From Gammaproteobacteria bacterium (GTDB taxonomy: Bacteria > Pseudomonadota > Gammaproteobacteria > UBA5861), in NCBI GenBank assembly GCA_022360445.1, contig JAKSCV010000093.1:1-64000 (forward strand): 64,000 nucleotides of DNA. Reading direction: 5' to 3'. The notes under the pieces were generated by a model. That model did not search any database, was not told the origin of the DNA, and saw only the letters and a program-made list of their open reading frames with translations. Position numbers and translations under genes: made by a program. Of this stretch, positions 19,294 to 27,929 are shown piece by piece. Each line of letters opens with the position of its first letter. Position 1 is the first letter of the stretch.

Positions 19294-20343
19294 ATGAAAG
19301 AAAATGTACAAGATTATTACGGCAAGGTCTTACAAAGCTCGGATGACTTGCAAACTAATGCCTGCTGCACAAATATCGCGCTGCCCCAGCACCTCAAAGA
19401 AGCCATGGCGGCAATCCATGATGACGTTGCTTCGCGCTATTATGGCTGTGGGCTCGTCTACCCCCAGTTGGTCGACAACACCCGTATTCTCGATCTCGGC
19501 AGTGGCTCGGGCCGGGATGCCTTCCTATTATCTTATCTCGTTGGACAAGATGGCTATGTGATTGGCGTTGATATGACTCAGGAACAACTCGATGTTGCCC
19601 AGTGCCATATCCGCTACCACACCGACCGCTACGGTTACAAAAAGCCCAACGTTGAATTTAAAAAAGGCGATATCGAAAAGCTTGATGAAATCCAACTGGA
19701 AGACAGCAGCTTCGATATCATCGTATCGAATTGCGTCATTAACCTAGCCACTGACAAAGAAGCCGTGCTTCGGGAGGCTTACCGGCTCCTAAAACCTGGC
19801 GGTGAATTGTACTTTTCGGATGTTTACTCAGATCGCAGAATTGATCCCGCACTGCAGCAAGACCCAGTACTGTACAGCGAATGCCTAAGCGGCGCGCTTT
19901 ATTGGAATGACTTCCATAACCTGGCAAAAAAAGCCGGCTTCCTGGACCCCCGCCTTGTAGAAGATAGACCACTTGAAATGGCCAATGAGCAGATACGCGA
20001 AAAAATTGGACACATCGGTTTTTATTCCGCGACATATCGGCTGTTCAAACTCCCTGGGTTAGAACCCGCATGCGAGGATTACGGTCAAGCCGTTCGTTAC
20101 AAAGGCACCATCCCGCATCACAAAAAAGCCTTTACGCTGGACAAGCACCACGTCATTGAAACCGGAAAACTCATCCCGGTTTGTGGTAACACCTATCAAA
20201 TGCTGTACGAAAGCCGTTTTAAACCCCACTTTGAGTTTTATGGAGACCAGTCCACACACTATGGCATCTTTCAGGACTGTGGTGTCGACATACCTTACAA
20301 CACGAGTGATCAAAGTATCACCAGCAATAACACCTGTTGCTAA
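19294..20343 (+). CDS. arsM: Arsenite S-adenosylmethionine methyltransferase (ArsM-like)
   Basis: Predicted to transfer methyl groups from SAM to As(III), giving methylated and volatile arsenicals. The SAM-binding motif is ILDLGSGSGRDAFLL near residue 70. Cysteines C52 (YYGCGL), C147 (SNCVINL) and C197 (YSECLSG) match the three arsenic-ligand cysteines of ArsM in context and in spacing of the last two. Extra pairs occur at C24/C25 and at the very C-terminus (CC). The 349-residue length is normal for bacterial ArsM. No arsR, arsB or arsC is visible beside it; the upstream DUF3047 gene is the only likely operon partner. Confidence 0.85.
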   Translation: MKENVQDYYGKVLQSSDDLQTNACCTNIALPQHLKEAMAAIHDDVASRYYGCGLVYPQLVDNTRILDLGSGSGRDAFLLSYLVGQDGYVIGVDMTQEQLDVAQCHIRYHTDRYGYKKPNVEFKKGDIEKLDEIQLEDSSFDIIVSNCVINLATDKEAVLREAYRLLKPGGELYFSDVYSDRRIDPALQQDPVLYSECLSGALYWNDFHNLAKKAGFLDPRLVEDRPLEMANEQIREKIGHIGFYSATYRLFKLPGLEPACEDYGQAVRYKGTIPHHKKAFTLDKHHVIETGKLIPVCGNTYQMLYESRFKPHFEFYGDQSTHYGIFQDCGVDIPYNTSDQSITSNNTCC

Positions 20344-20486
20344 CAACAAAGGCACAACACTTTGTTGAGAGAAAGACTTTTTAATCCACTACAATTATCC
20401 TAATATTTCTTATGCATGCCCCTTTTCAAACGGGTTACCAACCTCGGTCAAAACATGGATAGATAACTAAGGACAATTAAACACCT

Positions 20487-21683
20487 ATGCCAAAACCCAA
20501 TAAATCGTTTACTGCCGAATTTCTGGAACTGGAGTCCGCCGGGGGGATTCTACTGATACTGGCCGCCCTATTGGCAATCGTCATGGCTAACTCGCCACTG
20601 CAATCATTCTATGAATTGTTGCTGTCCACACCGGTTGAAATTCGCATTGGCTTACTTGAAGTTGCCAAACCCCTCTTGCTTTGGGTCAATGATGGGTTAA
20701 TGGCCATTTTCTTTTTTCTAGTCGGCCTTGAACTTAAGCGAGAGTTGACCGAAGGTGAACTCTCGAACATCCGAAGCATTGCTTTACCGGGCGTCGGTGC
20801 CATCGGCGGCATGGCAATACCAGCCCTGATTTATGTCTACTTTAATCACCAAGATCCTGTCTCCATGAGAGGTTGGGCCATTCCTGCAGCCACGGATATT
20901 GCCTTCGCACTTGGTGTTTTAATGCTGTTAGGCTCCCGGGTACCTACGTCCCTGAAAATATTTCTCACATCACTAGCTATTTTTGACGACATTGGCGCAA
21001 TTGTGATTATCGCTCTTTTCTATACCGAAAAAATTTCCCTTTCCGCCCTTGTCATTGCCGGTGTCTGTATTCTTATCCTATTCATGTTAAATCGTCGTAA
21101 TGTCGTTTCAAAAAGCCCTTATATTTTATTAGGCGTTATTATGTGGATTGCGACACTCAAATCTGGGGTCCACGCAACTTTAGCCGGTGTCATTTTGGCT
21201 ATGTTCATTCCGCTCCGATCAAAAACGGAACCTGACATTTCACCCTTGAAAGACATGGAGCACGACTTACACTCCGTTGTCGCCTTTTTTGTCCTCCCTG
21301 TTTTTGCATTTTCCAACGCAGGCATCAGCTTAAAAGGTATTGGGCTTGATCAACTCCTTCATGGCGTACCCCTGGGAATCGCGCTGGGCTTATTTGTCGG
21401 AAAACAAGTGGGTATTTTCGGACTTTGTTGGCTCGCGATTAAGATGAAACTCGCCGCTCTGCCAAAAGGCGTCTCCTGGGCGAGTTTATATGGCGTTGCC
21501 ACGCTCTGCGGAATCGGCTTCACGATGAGCCTTTTTATTAGTGCATTGGCATTTGAAGATCACGGTGTCAACACGTTTTTTGACGAACGCTTAGGCATTA
21601 TTTTAGGATCAGTGGCATCTGGAATTGCAGGCTACTTTATCCTTCGCACCTCGCTGAAACCCAACTCCAATCAGTCAACTTAG
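20487..21683 (+). CDS. nhaA: Na+/H+ antiporter NhaA
   Basis: Inner-membrane sodium/proton antiporter used for Na+ extrusion and alkaline pH homeostasis. 398 residues, about 12 hydrophobic helices. The ion-binding Asp pair lies in [18 protein letters not shown], with [12 protein letters not shown] before it and the [18 protein letters not shown] entry region. The C-terminal [15 protein letters not shown] is conserved in the family. It is monocistronic: about 140 bases separate it from the ArsM-like gene and about 200 from the next gene. Confidence 0.96.
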   Translation: MPKPNKSFTAEFLELESAGGILLILAALLAIVMANSPLQSFYELLLSTPVEIRIGLLEVAKPLLLWVNDGLMAIFFFLVGLELKRELTEGELSNIRSIALPGVGAIGGMAIPALIYVYFNHQDPVSMRGWAIPAATDIAFALGVLMLLGSRVPTSLKIFLTSLAIFDDIGAIVIIALFYTEKISLSALVIAGVCILILFMLNRRNVVSKSPYILLGVIMWIATLKSGVHATLAGVILAMFIPLRSKTEPDISPLKDMEHDLHSVVAFFVLPVFAFSNAGISLKGIGLDQLLHGVPLGIALGLFVGKQVGIFGLCWLAIKMKLAALPKGVSWASLYGVATLCGIGFTMSLFISALAFEDHGVNTFFDERLGIILGSVASGIAGYFILRTSLKPNSNQST

Positions 21684-21795
21684 ACATCATAAATACGGTT
21701 ATTAACCAGAACAGCCCCGCTTTGAATAAAATCAAGTCGTTGGGGCTGATGGCCTCAGGACATCATTACAACTTTTTGATAAATGAACTACGTCG

Positions 21796-21823
21796 TTGTA
21801 AGCACTTAATAGCATGTTAGAAT
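21796..21823 (+). promoter_or_regulatory. Candidate sigma70 promoter of the polyene cluster
   Basis: TTGTAA at 21796-21801, 16-base spacer, TAGAAT at 21818-21823, about 70 bases before the first gene of the cluster. Each hexamer is near consensus. It is the only good pair I see in the 207-base gap after nhaA. The leader also contains a GCTGCTAGCTGCTAG direct repeat. Confidence 0.45.
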
Positions 21824-21890
21824 TCAGAGTTGTATGCGCTACTTTTGCTGCTAGCTGCTAGTAAAATCTGCTGAGATATAAAATAAGAAC

Positions 21891-22646
21891 ATGTCCTACC
21901 CCGAAAGCGGTATCACCTTTTGCATTAAAGACTGGGCGGCCTGTGCACCTGGCTTAACTTGTCAGCAAGACTGGCAGGAATGGAGCGCGGGCAAAAAAGC
22001 ACCGTCAGTGGATCAGTCGTTTGATGTAAAACAAGTACCACCAATGCTCAGGCGGCGGCTGGGTACGCTTGGTAAGGCCGTTGCCTATACGCTTTGTCAA
22101 ATAGCATGGGATGCGCATATTCCCAGTGTTTTTTGCTCCCGCCACGGTGCCATCCAACAAACTTACAAACTGTTGTCTGACCTTGCTGATGAAAAGCCAC
22201 TTTCTCCTGCTCACTTCAGCCTATCTGTTCACAATGCAATTGCTGGGATGCTCTCGATTGCCCGTAAAGATGTGAGTAGCATCACAGCGTTGTCTGCAGG
22301 TGCCGATGGGCTTTGGCAAATGCTCTTAGAAGCCTATGGGCAGCTCGGGCAACCCGACGTAGAAGAGGTATTATGTGTCATTTACGACGAACCGCTGCCT
22401 GAACTATACACGCGTTATGTCAATGATACGCCATTCACACATGCACTCAGTTTTGTGCTCTCAAAGCAAAAAGATAAAGGTCAGGCTATGACTCTCAAAT
22501 CTGTGGACTTACATCACGCTTCAAGCGCCAGAGATAAAGATACTCCCCCGGCTTTGCAATTCATTCGTTTCCTATCCACCGATACACTCAATCAAATCGT
22601 ATCCACCGGCCACTCTAACCAGTGGATGCTGAGCAAGACGGAATGA
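21891..22646 (+). CDS. Chain-length-factor-like ketosynthase (Ketoacyl-synt_2)
   Basis: A 251-residue truncated ketosynthase-like protein that opens the cluster. It has the N-terminal thiolase half only, with VKQVPPMLRRRLGTLGK and FSLSVHNAIAGMLSIA, family marks of the PF13723 group. The catalytic Cys position reads SAGADG, so no condensation by itself. In characterised aryl polyene systems such a protein (ApeC) pairs with a ketosynthase (ApeO) as a KS:CLF heterodimer that sets polyene length. The stop overlaps the next ATG. Confidence 0.82.
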   Translation: MSYPESGITFCIKDWAACAPGLTCQQDWQEWSAGKKAPSVDQSFDVKQVPPMLRRRLGTLGKAVAYTLCQIAWDAHIPSVFCSRHGAIQQTYKLLSDLADEKPLSPAHFSLSVHNAIAGMLSIARKDVSSITALSAGADGLWQMLLEAYGQLGQPDVEEVLCVIYDEPLPELYTRYVNDTPFTHALSFVLSKQKDKGQAMTLKSVDLHHASSARDKDTPPALQFIRFLSTDTLNQIVSTGHSNQWMLSKTE

Positions 22647-23416
22647 GTGTCTTGTTTACCAAACTCAATTATTGTTGGCGCTGGTGTGGAACCGCTTTTG
22701 GCTTTGCATTATTCGGTGCAGGCTGCGTGCTATTGCCTTTGATCACGATACCCGTGCTATATCTTCTCCCCGGCTCTACGGGAAAGCGTCAACGCCGTGC
22801 AAAATTGACCGTACACTTTGCCTTCCGAGCCTACATCAACATACTGAAATACTTGGGCGTGTTGGAATACCAAGTCACCGGAGTCAGTCACTTAAATCGG
22901 CCGGGAACCCTAATTCTAGCGAACCACCCTTCACTGATTGATGTCATCTTCCTCATTGCATTCACACGTCACGCAGACTGTATTGTCAAAAGTGCACTCT
23001 TAACAAATATTTTCACTCGCTGGCCCATTCTTACCGCAGGCTATATTGCCAATGACAGCCCTGAGGGAGTCATCAATGCCGCCAAAGAAAGCCTGGACAA
23101 GGGCAATAATTTGATTATATTTCCTGAAGGCACCCGCACAACTCCCGGGCAGCCGCTGGCACTTCAGAGAGGCGCTGCCAACATTGCTACTCGAATTAAC
23201 AAAGACATTACCCCGGTCATTATCACATGCTCGCCAACGACCTTGACAAAAAAAGATAAATGGTATCAAGTACCTAAGAGTAAGATTATGTTTACGATCA
23301 AGGTCAATAAACAACTATCTGTCGCCGAGTACAGTAAACTCAAACCCAGTATTGGCGCACGAAAGTTAACGGAATTCTTGGGCCAATACTACAATGAGGA
23401 ACTGCGGTCGTTATGA
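22643..23416 (+). CDS. Lysophospholipid acyltransferase family protein (PlsC-like)
   Basis: A 257-residue membrane acyltransferase. Two hydrophobic segments near the N-terminus precede the HX4D motif in ANHPSLIDVIF and the FPEGTRT substrate-binding motif. The family usually acylates lysophosphatidate; the aryl polyene cluster counterpart (ApeD) is thought to help join the polyene to a lipid. I use the ATG at 22643, overlapping the previous stop (ATGA), rather than the GTG 21 bases earlier. Its end overlaps the next gene's start. Confidence 0.85.
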   Translation: MSVLFTKLNYCWRWCGTAFGFALFGAGCVLLPLITIPVLYLLPGSTGKRQRRAKLTVHFAFRAYINILKYLGVLEYQVTGVSHLNRPGTLILANHPSLIDVIFLIAFTRHADCIVKSALLTNIFTRWPILTAGYIANDSPEGVINAAKESLDKGNNLIIFPEGTRTTPGQPLALQRGAANIATRINKDITPVIITCSPTTLTKKDKWYQVPKSKIMFTIKVNKQLSVAEYSKLKPSIGARKLTEFLGQYYNEELRSL

Positions 23417-23673
23417 GTAACAATATGCATACGGAAGTTAAACAGCTGATTATCGATACACTAGAACTAGAAGACATCGAAGTTAATGAAATTGTGGATA
23501 GCGAACCTTTGTTTGTCGAAGGTCTGGGCTTGGATTCTATCGACGCTCTGGAGCTAGGCATTGCGATCCAAAAAAAATACGGTATAAAAATGGATGCAGA
23601 GACACAAGATACACGAGAGTACTTTGCAAGTGTCAATGCACTTGTTAATTTTATTAAACAGAACAGGCACTAA
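23413..23673 (+). CDS. Acyl carrier protein 1
   Basis: An 86-residue acyl carrier protein. The phosphopantetheine attachment serine is S42 in GLGLDSIDALELGI. Overall acidic with four predicted helices. It is the first of two adjacent carriers, like ApeE/ApeF of aryl polyene loci: one for the starter and one for elongation is the usual model. It overlaps the acyltransferase gene by four bases (ATGA). The DNA here is unusually AT-rich compared with the central cluster genes. Confidence 0.92.
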   Translation: MSNNMHTEVKQLIIDTLELEDIEVNEIVDSEPLFVEGLGLDSIDALELGIAIQKKYGIKMDAETQDTREYFASVNALVNFIKQNRH

Positions 23674-23675
23674 AG

Positions 23676-23933
23676 ATGAGGCCAGCACTCGAAAATAAAG
23701 AACAAATTTTTGACTATGTTCAGTCTGTTATGAATGAACTCTTTGATATCGAAAAAGCAGATATAGTACCCGAAGCTAACCTTTATCAGGACCTTGATAT
23801 TGACAGTATTGATGCCGTTGATCTCGTCGTCGAAATAAAAAAATACACCGGTAAAAAAATCAGCCCTGAGGACTTTAAAAACGTAGCGACGGTCCAAGAT
23901 GTCGTGGATGCTGTCTATCTCCTTGTCCATTGA
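23676..23933 (+). CDS. Acyl carrier protein 2
   Basis: An 85-residue acyl carrier protein with the phosphopantetheine serine S44 in LDIDSIDAVDLVVEI. It begins two bases after the stop of the first ACP. The two differ through most of their length, so they are probably functionally distinct rather than a recent duplicate. One hand-counted line of 60 bases here (23701-23760) is 30% G+C, against 63% in a line of the ketoreductase gene. Confidence 0.92.
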   Translation: MRPALENKEQIFDYVQSVMNELFDIEKADIVPEANLYQDLDIDSIDAVDLVVEIKKYTGKKISPEDFKNVATVQDVVDAVYLLVH

Positions 23934-23944
23934 CACTAAGGTCG

Positions 23945-24490
23945 ATGCGCAAATTGTCGATGTCGTTAATCTTTGGGCTCAGTCTGTCATATCCTTTTTT
24001 AATCTTTTATGGGCTGCAAAACTTCAAAGCTGCCTGGCTTTTACCCATCCTTTTTTTCATGATTTTTACACGATTGTTAATGATTGGGGCCAATAACACT
24101 CACCGAGTGTTATTACTTGGTGGCACCTTGCTCATGGCCGTATTGATCTCCTTCTCCGGCGCAGAACTCGGGCTTAAGTTGTACCCTGTTCTGATAAGCA
24201 CCAGTTTTTTAATTGTTTTTTTTAGTAGCCTTTATTCAAAACAAAGTGCCATCGAACGGATTGCCCGAATCAAAGAACCTGATCTTCCACCCAAAGCGGT
24301 GAATTACACGCGCCGAGTTACCCAGGTTTGGAGTGTATTTTTCTTGATCAATGGCGGTATCGCACTCTATCTCGCCATTTACGGGTCCACCGAAATGTGG
24401 ACCCTCTACAACGGATTGATTTCTTACCTCATCATGGCCATGATTTTTTCCGTAGAATTTGTTGTCCGACAAAAAGTAAGGCAGCAATGA
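23945..24490 (+). CDS. COG4648-type membrane protein of polyene clusters
   Basis: A 181-residue protein with about five hydrophobic segments. It has RIARIKEPDLPPKAVNYTRRVTQVW, a stretch typical of the COG4648 proteins (ApeG counterparts) that occur in aryl polyene clusters. Biochemical role unknown. The ATG at 23945 follows the ACP stop by 11 bases; a TTG at 23930 is a less likely start. The stop overlaps the AMP-ligase ATG. Confidence 0.75.
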   Translation: MRKLSMSLIFGLSLSYPFLIFYGLQNFKAAWLLPILFFMIFTRLLMIGANNTHRVLLLGGTLLMAVLISFSGAELGLKLYPVLISTSFLIVFFSSLYSKQSAIERIARIKEPDLPPKAVNYTRRVTQVWSVFFLINGGIALYLAIYGSTEMWTLYNGLISYLIMAMIFSVEFVVRQKVRQQ

Positions 24491-26205
24491 AAGCCTTCAT
24501 ACCCCTTAATAGACTCCTCATTGACGAAAAATCGGGGTCACGGCCTGTCATTTGGGATGAGGGGGAGATCATCCCATGGGTTGATTTTGAGCAGCGTATC
24601 AAGGCTTGGTACCACACCTTATCCCAGTATGAAGGCAAATATTGGGCTCTCTACCTGGAAGATTCATTTGAGTTCAGTGCCGCCCTGCTTGCGATTTGGC
24701 AGCTGGGGCGCTGCGCAGTGCTGCCGGGAGACACGCAAAAAAACACAGTCACCATGCTGGATGGTCTCTGTAATGGTGCTATTGGGTTTCCTTCTAGCAA
24801 ATTACCCAAACTCACCCACGCGGATGACACTGAAAAAGCAATACCCCAATGGCAATCCTTAGATCTTAGTGCAGAAGTCATCAAGCTGTTTACTTCCGGC
24901 TCATCGGGTGAGCCTCAGCTCATCAGCAAAGCGCTACATCAGCTCGTTACCGAAGTGGCCACACTCGAAAGCACTTGGCCACACCTTGACCTGTCAAGCA
25001 TTACACTCTCGACCGTCAGCCATCAGCATATTTATGGCTTGCTTTTCAGCATATTGTGGCCACTCTCTGCCGGCCGACCCATCTCACAGAAAACCTGCCT
25101 CTACAGTGAAGACATTCACCGCTGTGTCCTCCGATGCTCGTCAACTTTACTGGTCTCCAGCCCCTCGCACCTTTCACGCTTATCGAGCCAACTGGACTGG
25201 CAGCCGGTCAAAGCAAAACTACAGACTGTTTTTTCATCAACAGGCCCTTTAAGTAAAACGGTCAGCGAGCAAGCCAGCAAACTGTTGGGGCCAGCTATCC
25301 AGGAAATATATGGAAGCACAGAAACTGGTGGCATTGCTACCCGCTCTCAAGCTCAAAAAACCACCGCCTTATGGCAGCCTTTCAGCGGAATCCATATTCA
25401 GCAGATCGACGATAAGACTATTGAACTGCAATCCCCACACCTGCCCAATGATCAGCCTTTCTATCTTCCAGAAAAAATAAAACAACATGACGACGGACGT
25501 TTCGAGCTGATGGGTCGAACTGACCGCATCGCAAAAATTGAAGGCAAGCGCGTGTCACTCAGTCAGATGGAAAAAGAATTGGTTAAGCACCCCTGGGTTG
25601 AGGATGCCAGAATCACGGTGTTGAATGGCAAACGCATCAGCACTGCGGCAGTAGTAAAACTAAATCAATTAGGCAATGAACAACTGCTCAAACAAACTAA
25701 AAAAGGCATCGTACACGCACTAAAAGAGCACTTGGTGGAACAATATGAGCCCGTGACCACTCCTAAAAAGTGGCGCTTTCTTTTTGAGTTTCCACAGGAT
25801 ACTCAAGGCAAAGTCACTCAGCACTTACTGCAACAATTATTCGAAACGACTGCCGAGCAGGAGTGGCCCACTGTCGCTTACCAGACGTGTCGTTCCTCTG
25901 GTGAACTTTGCATGACGTTGATCATCTCAGACAACATCATCTATTTTGACGGTCATTTCCCCGTGGCAAAAATATTACCAGGTATCGCCCAAACACACTG
26001 GGCTCAACACTATGCTCGACAACATTTTTCCGTTAAAGGTCACTTTACCGGACTGGAAGCCATCAAGTTTTCCACTATTATCAAGCCCAACTCCGTCATC
26101 GAACTGAAAGTCAGTTATAAAAATAACAAGATTTATTTCACATACGAGTCAAAATCAGGGAAACACACCAGCGGCCGCTTTCTTTTCAAGGATGGTCATG
26201 ATTAA
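24487..26205 (+). CDS. AMP-dependent ligase fused to FabZ/ApeI-like dehydratase
   Basis: A 572-residue two-domain protein. Residues about 1-450 form an acyl/aryl-AMP ligase: IKLFTSGSSGEPQLISK (P-loop-like A3), EIYGSTETGG (A5) and LMGRTDRIAKIEGKRVS (A8). Residues about 455-572 form a hotdog dehydratase with the catalytic-type His H490 in YFDGHFPVAKILPG. In characterised aryl polyene loci the ligase (ApeH) and dehydratase (ApeI) supply starter activation and 3-hydroxyacyl-ACP dehydration. The start is the ATG overlapping the previous stop; an upstream in-frame extension overlaps the COG4648 gene and is not coding. Confidence 0.87.
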   Translation: MKAFIPLNRLLIDEKSGSRPVIWDEGEIIPWVDFEQRIKAWYHTLSQYEGKYWALYLEDSFEFSAALLAIWQLGRCAVLPGDTQKNTVTMLDGLCNGAIGFPSSKLPKLTHADDTEKAIPQWQSLDLSAEVIKLFTSGSSGEPQLISKALHQLVTEVATLESTWPHLDLSSITLSTVSHQHIYGLLFSILWPLSAGRPISQKTCLYSEDIHRCVLRCSSTLLVSSPSHLSRLSSQLDWQPVKAKLQTVFSSTGPLSKTVSEQASKLLGPAIQEIYGSTETGGIATRSQAQKTTALWQPFSGIHIQQIDDKTIELQSPHLPNDQPFYLPEKIKQHDDGRFELMGRTDRIAKIEGKRVSLSQMEKELVKHPWVEDARITVLNGKRISTAAVVKLNQLGNEQLLKQTKKGIVHALKEHLVEQYEPVTTPKKWRFLFEFPQDTQGKVTQHLLQQLFETTAEQEWPTVAYQTCRSSGELCMTLIISDNIIYFDGHFPVAKILPGIAQTHWAQHYARQHFSVKGHFTGLEAIKFSTIIKPNSVIELKVSYKNNKIYFTYESKSGKHTSGRFLFKDGHD

Positions 26206-26941
26206 ACCCTGCATTGTTATCCCCGTTTACGACCACGAAAATGCGATTGGCACGACGCTGAGGTCATTGCTGCGCTTTTGCATCCCCATCCTGCTGATCG
26301 ACGATGGCAGCCATGCGCCTTGTCGTGACTACTTAAAAGAGCTCTCTAAAAAGTATGCGGATGATGTCACCTTGTTTCGCTTGCCCACTAACCAAGGTAA
26401 AGGTGCCGCAGTCAAAGAAGGGATCGAACAAGCTCAAGCCCTGGGTTATACACATGCCATCCAGATTGATGCTGATGGACAACATAACGAGGAGGACATC
26501 CCGCTTTTTTTTGAAGCTGCAGCCCACAACCCTAGGGCCGTGATCACAGGCGTACCTCGTTTCACTGAGAACGTACCCAAAGTACGCCTTTATAGTCGTT
26601 ATTTAACCCATATTTGGGTCTGGATTAACACACTCTCATTTGCGATTAAAGATGCCATGTGTGGCTTCCGTGTCTACCCAGTCGAACAGGTATCCGCTCT
26701 GCTCTCCGAGGAAAAGTTGGGCAACCGCATGGAATTTGATATCGAAATTCTGGTTTACTGGGTCTGGCGAAAGGGACCGATCAGAAACATTAAAACCACT
26801 GTAAACTACCCTACTGACGGTGTCTCTCACTTTGACACGGTTAAAGACAACCTCCTGATTTCAACCACCCATGCACGTTTGTTCTTTGGTATGTGCCGAC
26901 GACTACCGACACTTATACAAGGGAAAACCGCACGTGGATAA
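26198..26941 (+). CDS. Family 2 glycosyltransferase
   Basis: A 247-residue GT2 enzyme: IVIPVYDHENAIG nucleotide-binding start, ILLIDDGS, NQGKGAAVKEGIEQA and IQIDADGQHNEED holding the metal-binding DxD-like Asp residues. No membrane helices except possibly at the C-terminus. It probably transfers a sugar during assembly of the lipid anchor of the pigment. In E. coli aryl polyene loci a glycosyltransferase-acyltransferase fusion is reported; here the two activities are separate overlapping genes. An ATG at 26192 is an alternative start. Confidence 0.82.
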   Translation: MIKPCIVIPVYDHENAIGTTLRSLLRFCIPILLIDDGSHAPCRDYLKELSKKYADDVTLFRLPTNQGKGAAVKEGIEQAQALGYTHAIQIDADGQHNEEDIPLFFEAAAHNPRAVITGVPRFTENVPKVRLYSRYLTHIWVWINTLSFAIKDAMCGFRVYPVEQVSALLSEEKLGNRMEFDIEILVYWVWRKGPIRNIKTTVNYPTDGVSHFDTVKDNLLISTTHARLFFGMCRRLPTLIQGKTARG

Positions 26942-27911
26942 CGACAACTCCAAGCCACACTGGGCCAACGTCAGCGAAGCAGGTTCCATCCTAGGAATAC
27001 GCATTCTACTCACCGTCTATCGTCTCTTCGGTCGCTCACTTTTCTTACTGACTCTGTACCCTGTCATCATCTACTTCTTTCTATTCCGGCCAGCCTCTAG
27101 GCACGCTTCAATTCAATACTTATCTCGTTTGAAAAAACAAGGGCTGTTAACACTCCGAGGGCCACTTCTCTGGCTCAGTTTTCGCCACTTCCTTTCATTC
27201 GCCAACAGTATTTTGGATAAATTTATCGCCTGGATAGGACAGATCAATTACGCCGACATTGACTACGAAAACCTATCACTCATGATGGACCGAATGGACC
27301 AAAAGCAAGGAGCGCTGCTGATTGCGTCTCACCTAGGCAATGTTGAAGTCTCCCGAGCCCTCACAGAACGCCGTCCCCAGCTAAAAATGACCATACTGGC
27401 ACACACCAAAAATGCTGAGCAATTTAATCGCCTATTGAATGAATTTTCTGACAGCCAAAATATCACCATCATGCAAGTGAGCGAGCTCACACCCGCCTCA
27501 TCAATACAACTGGCCGAAAAAATTCAGGCCGGTGAGTTCGTGGTTGTAACCGGAGATCGCACACCCATTGAATCAGGTGACGTGACAAGCTCTCGGCGTG
27601 TATGCTCTGTTGACTTTATCGGGGCCAAAGCCAATTTCCCACAAGGCCCATTTTTGATAGGATCCATTCTAAAATGCCCGGTTTACATGATCTTTTGCAT
27701 TAAATTTAAAAAAAGATACAAAATTATTTTTGAGCCTTTTGCAAGCGCTATCACCCTGCCTCGCCGAAACAGAGAAGAAAAACTCCAGAGCTATGCCCAA
27801 CAATATGCAGCAAGGTTGGAGCACTACTGCGCCATAGCCCCCTTGCAGTGGAATAATTTTTTTCCTTTTTGGGATAAACCAGGCCACCCAGGCACGCCAA
27901 AAACCCTATAA
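26934..27911 (+). CDS. LpxL/HtrB-like acyltransferase
   Basis: A 325-residue acyltransferase of the lipid A lauroyl-transferase superfamily. The N-terminus reads KPHWANVSEAGSILGIRIL, followed by a transmembrane helix, and the catalytic HX4E motif appears as SHLGNVEVSRAL. I favour the GTG at 26934, which lies inside the preceding stop and matches the family's start, over the ATG at 26871, which would add a 21-residue non-family extension. It probably acylates the polyene-carrying lipid. Confidence 0.82.
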   Translation: MDNDNSKPHWANVSEAGSILGIRILLTVYRLFGRSLFLLTLYPVIIYFFLFRPASRHASIQYLSRLKKQGLLTLRGPLLWLSFRHFLSFANSILDKFIAWIGQINYADIDYENLSLMMDRMDQKQGALLIASHLGNVEVSRALTERRPQLKMTILAHTKNAEQFNRLLNEFSDSQNITIMQVSELTPASSIQLAEKIQAGEFVVVTGDRTPIESGDVTSSRRVCSVDFIGAKANFPQGPFLIGSILKCPVYMIFCIKFKKRYKIIFEPFASAITLPRRNREEKLQSYAQQYAARLEHYCAIAPLQWNNFFPFWDKPGHPGTPKTL

Positions 27912-27929
27912 AAACAGCCGATCGCTTAT

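Noticed and set aside
21711-21750. CAGCCCC...GGGGCTG as a terminator of nhaA
   Set aside because: Arms of seven bases are separated by more than 20 bases and no T-run follows.
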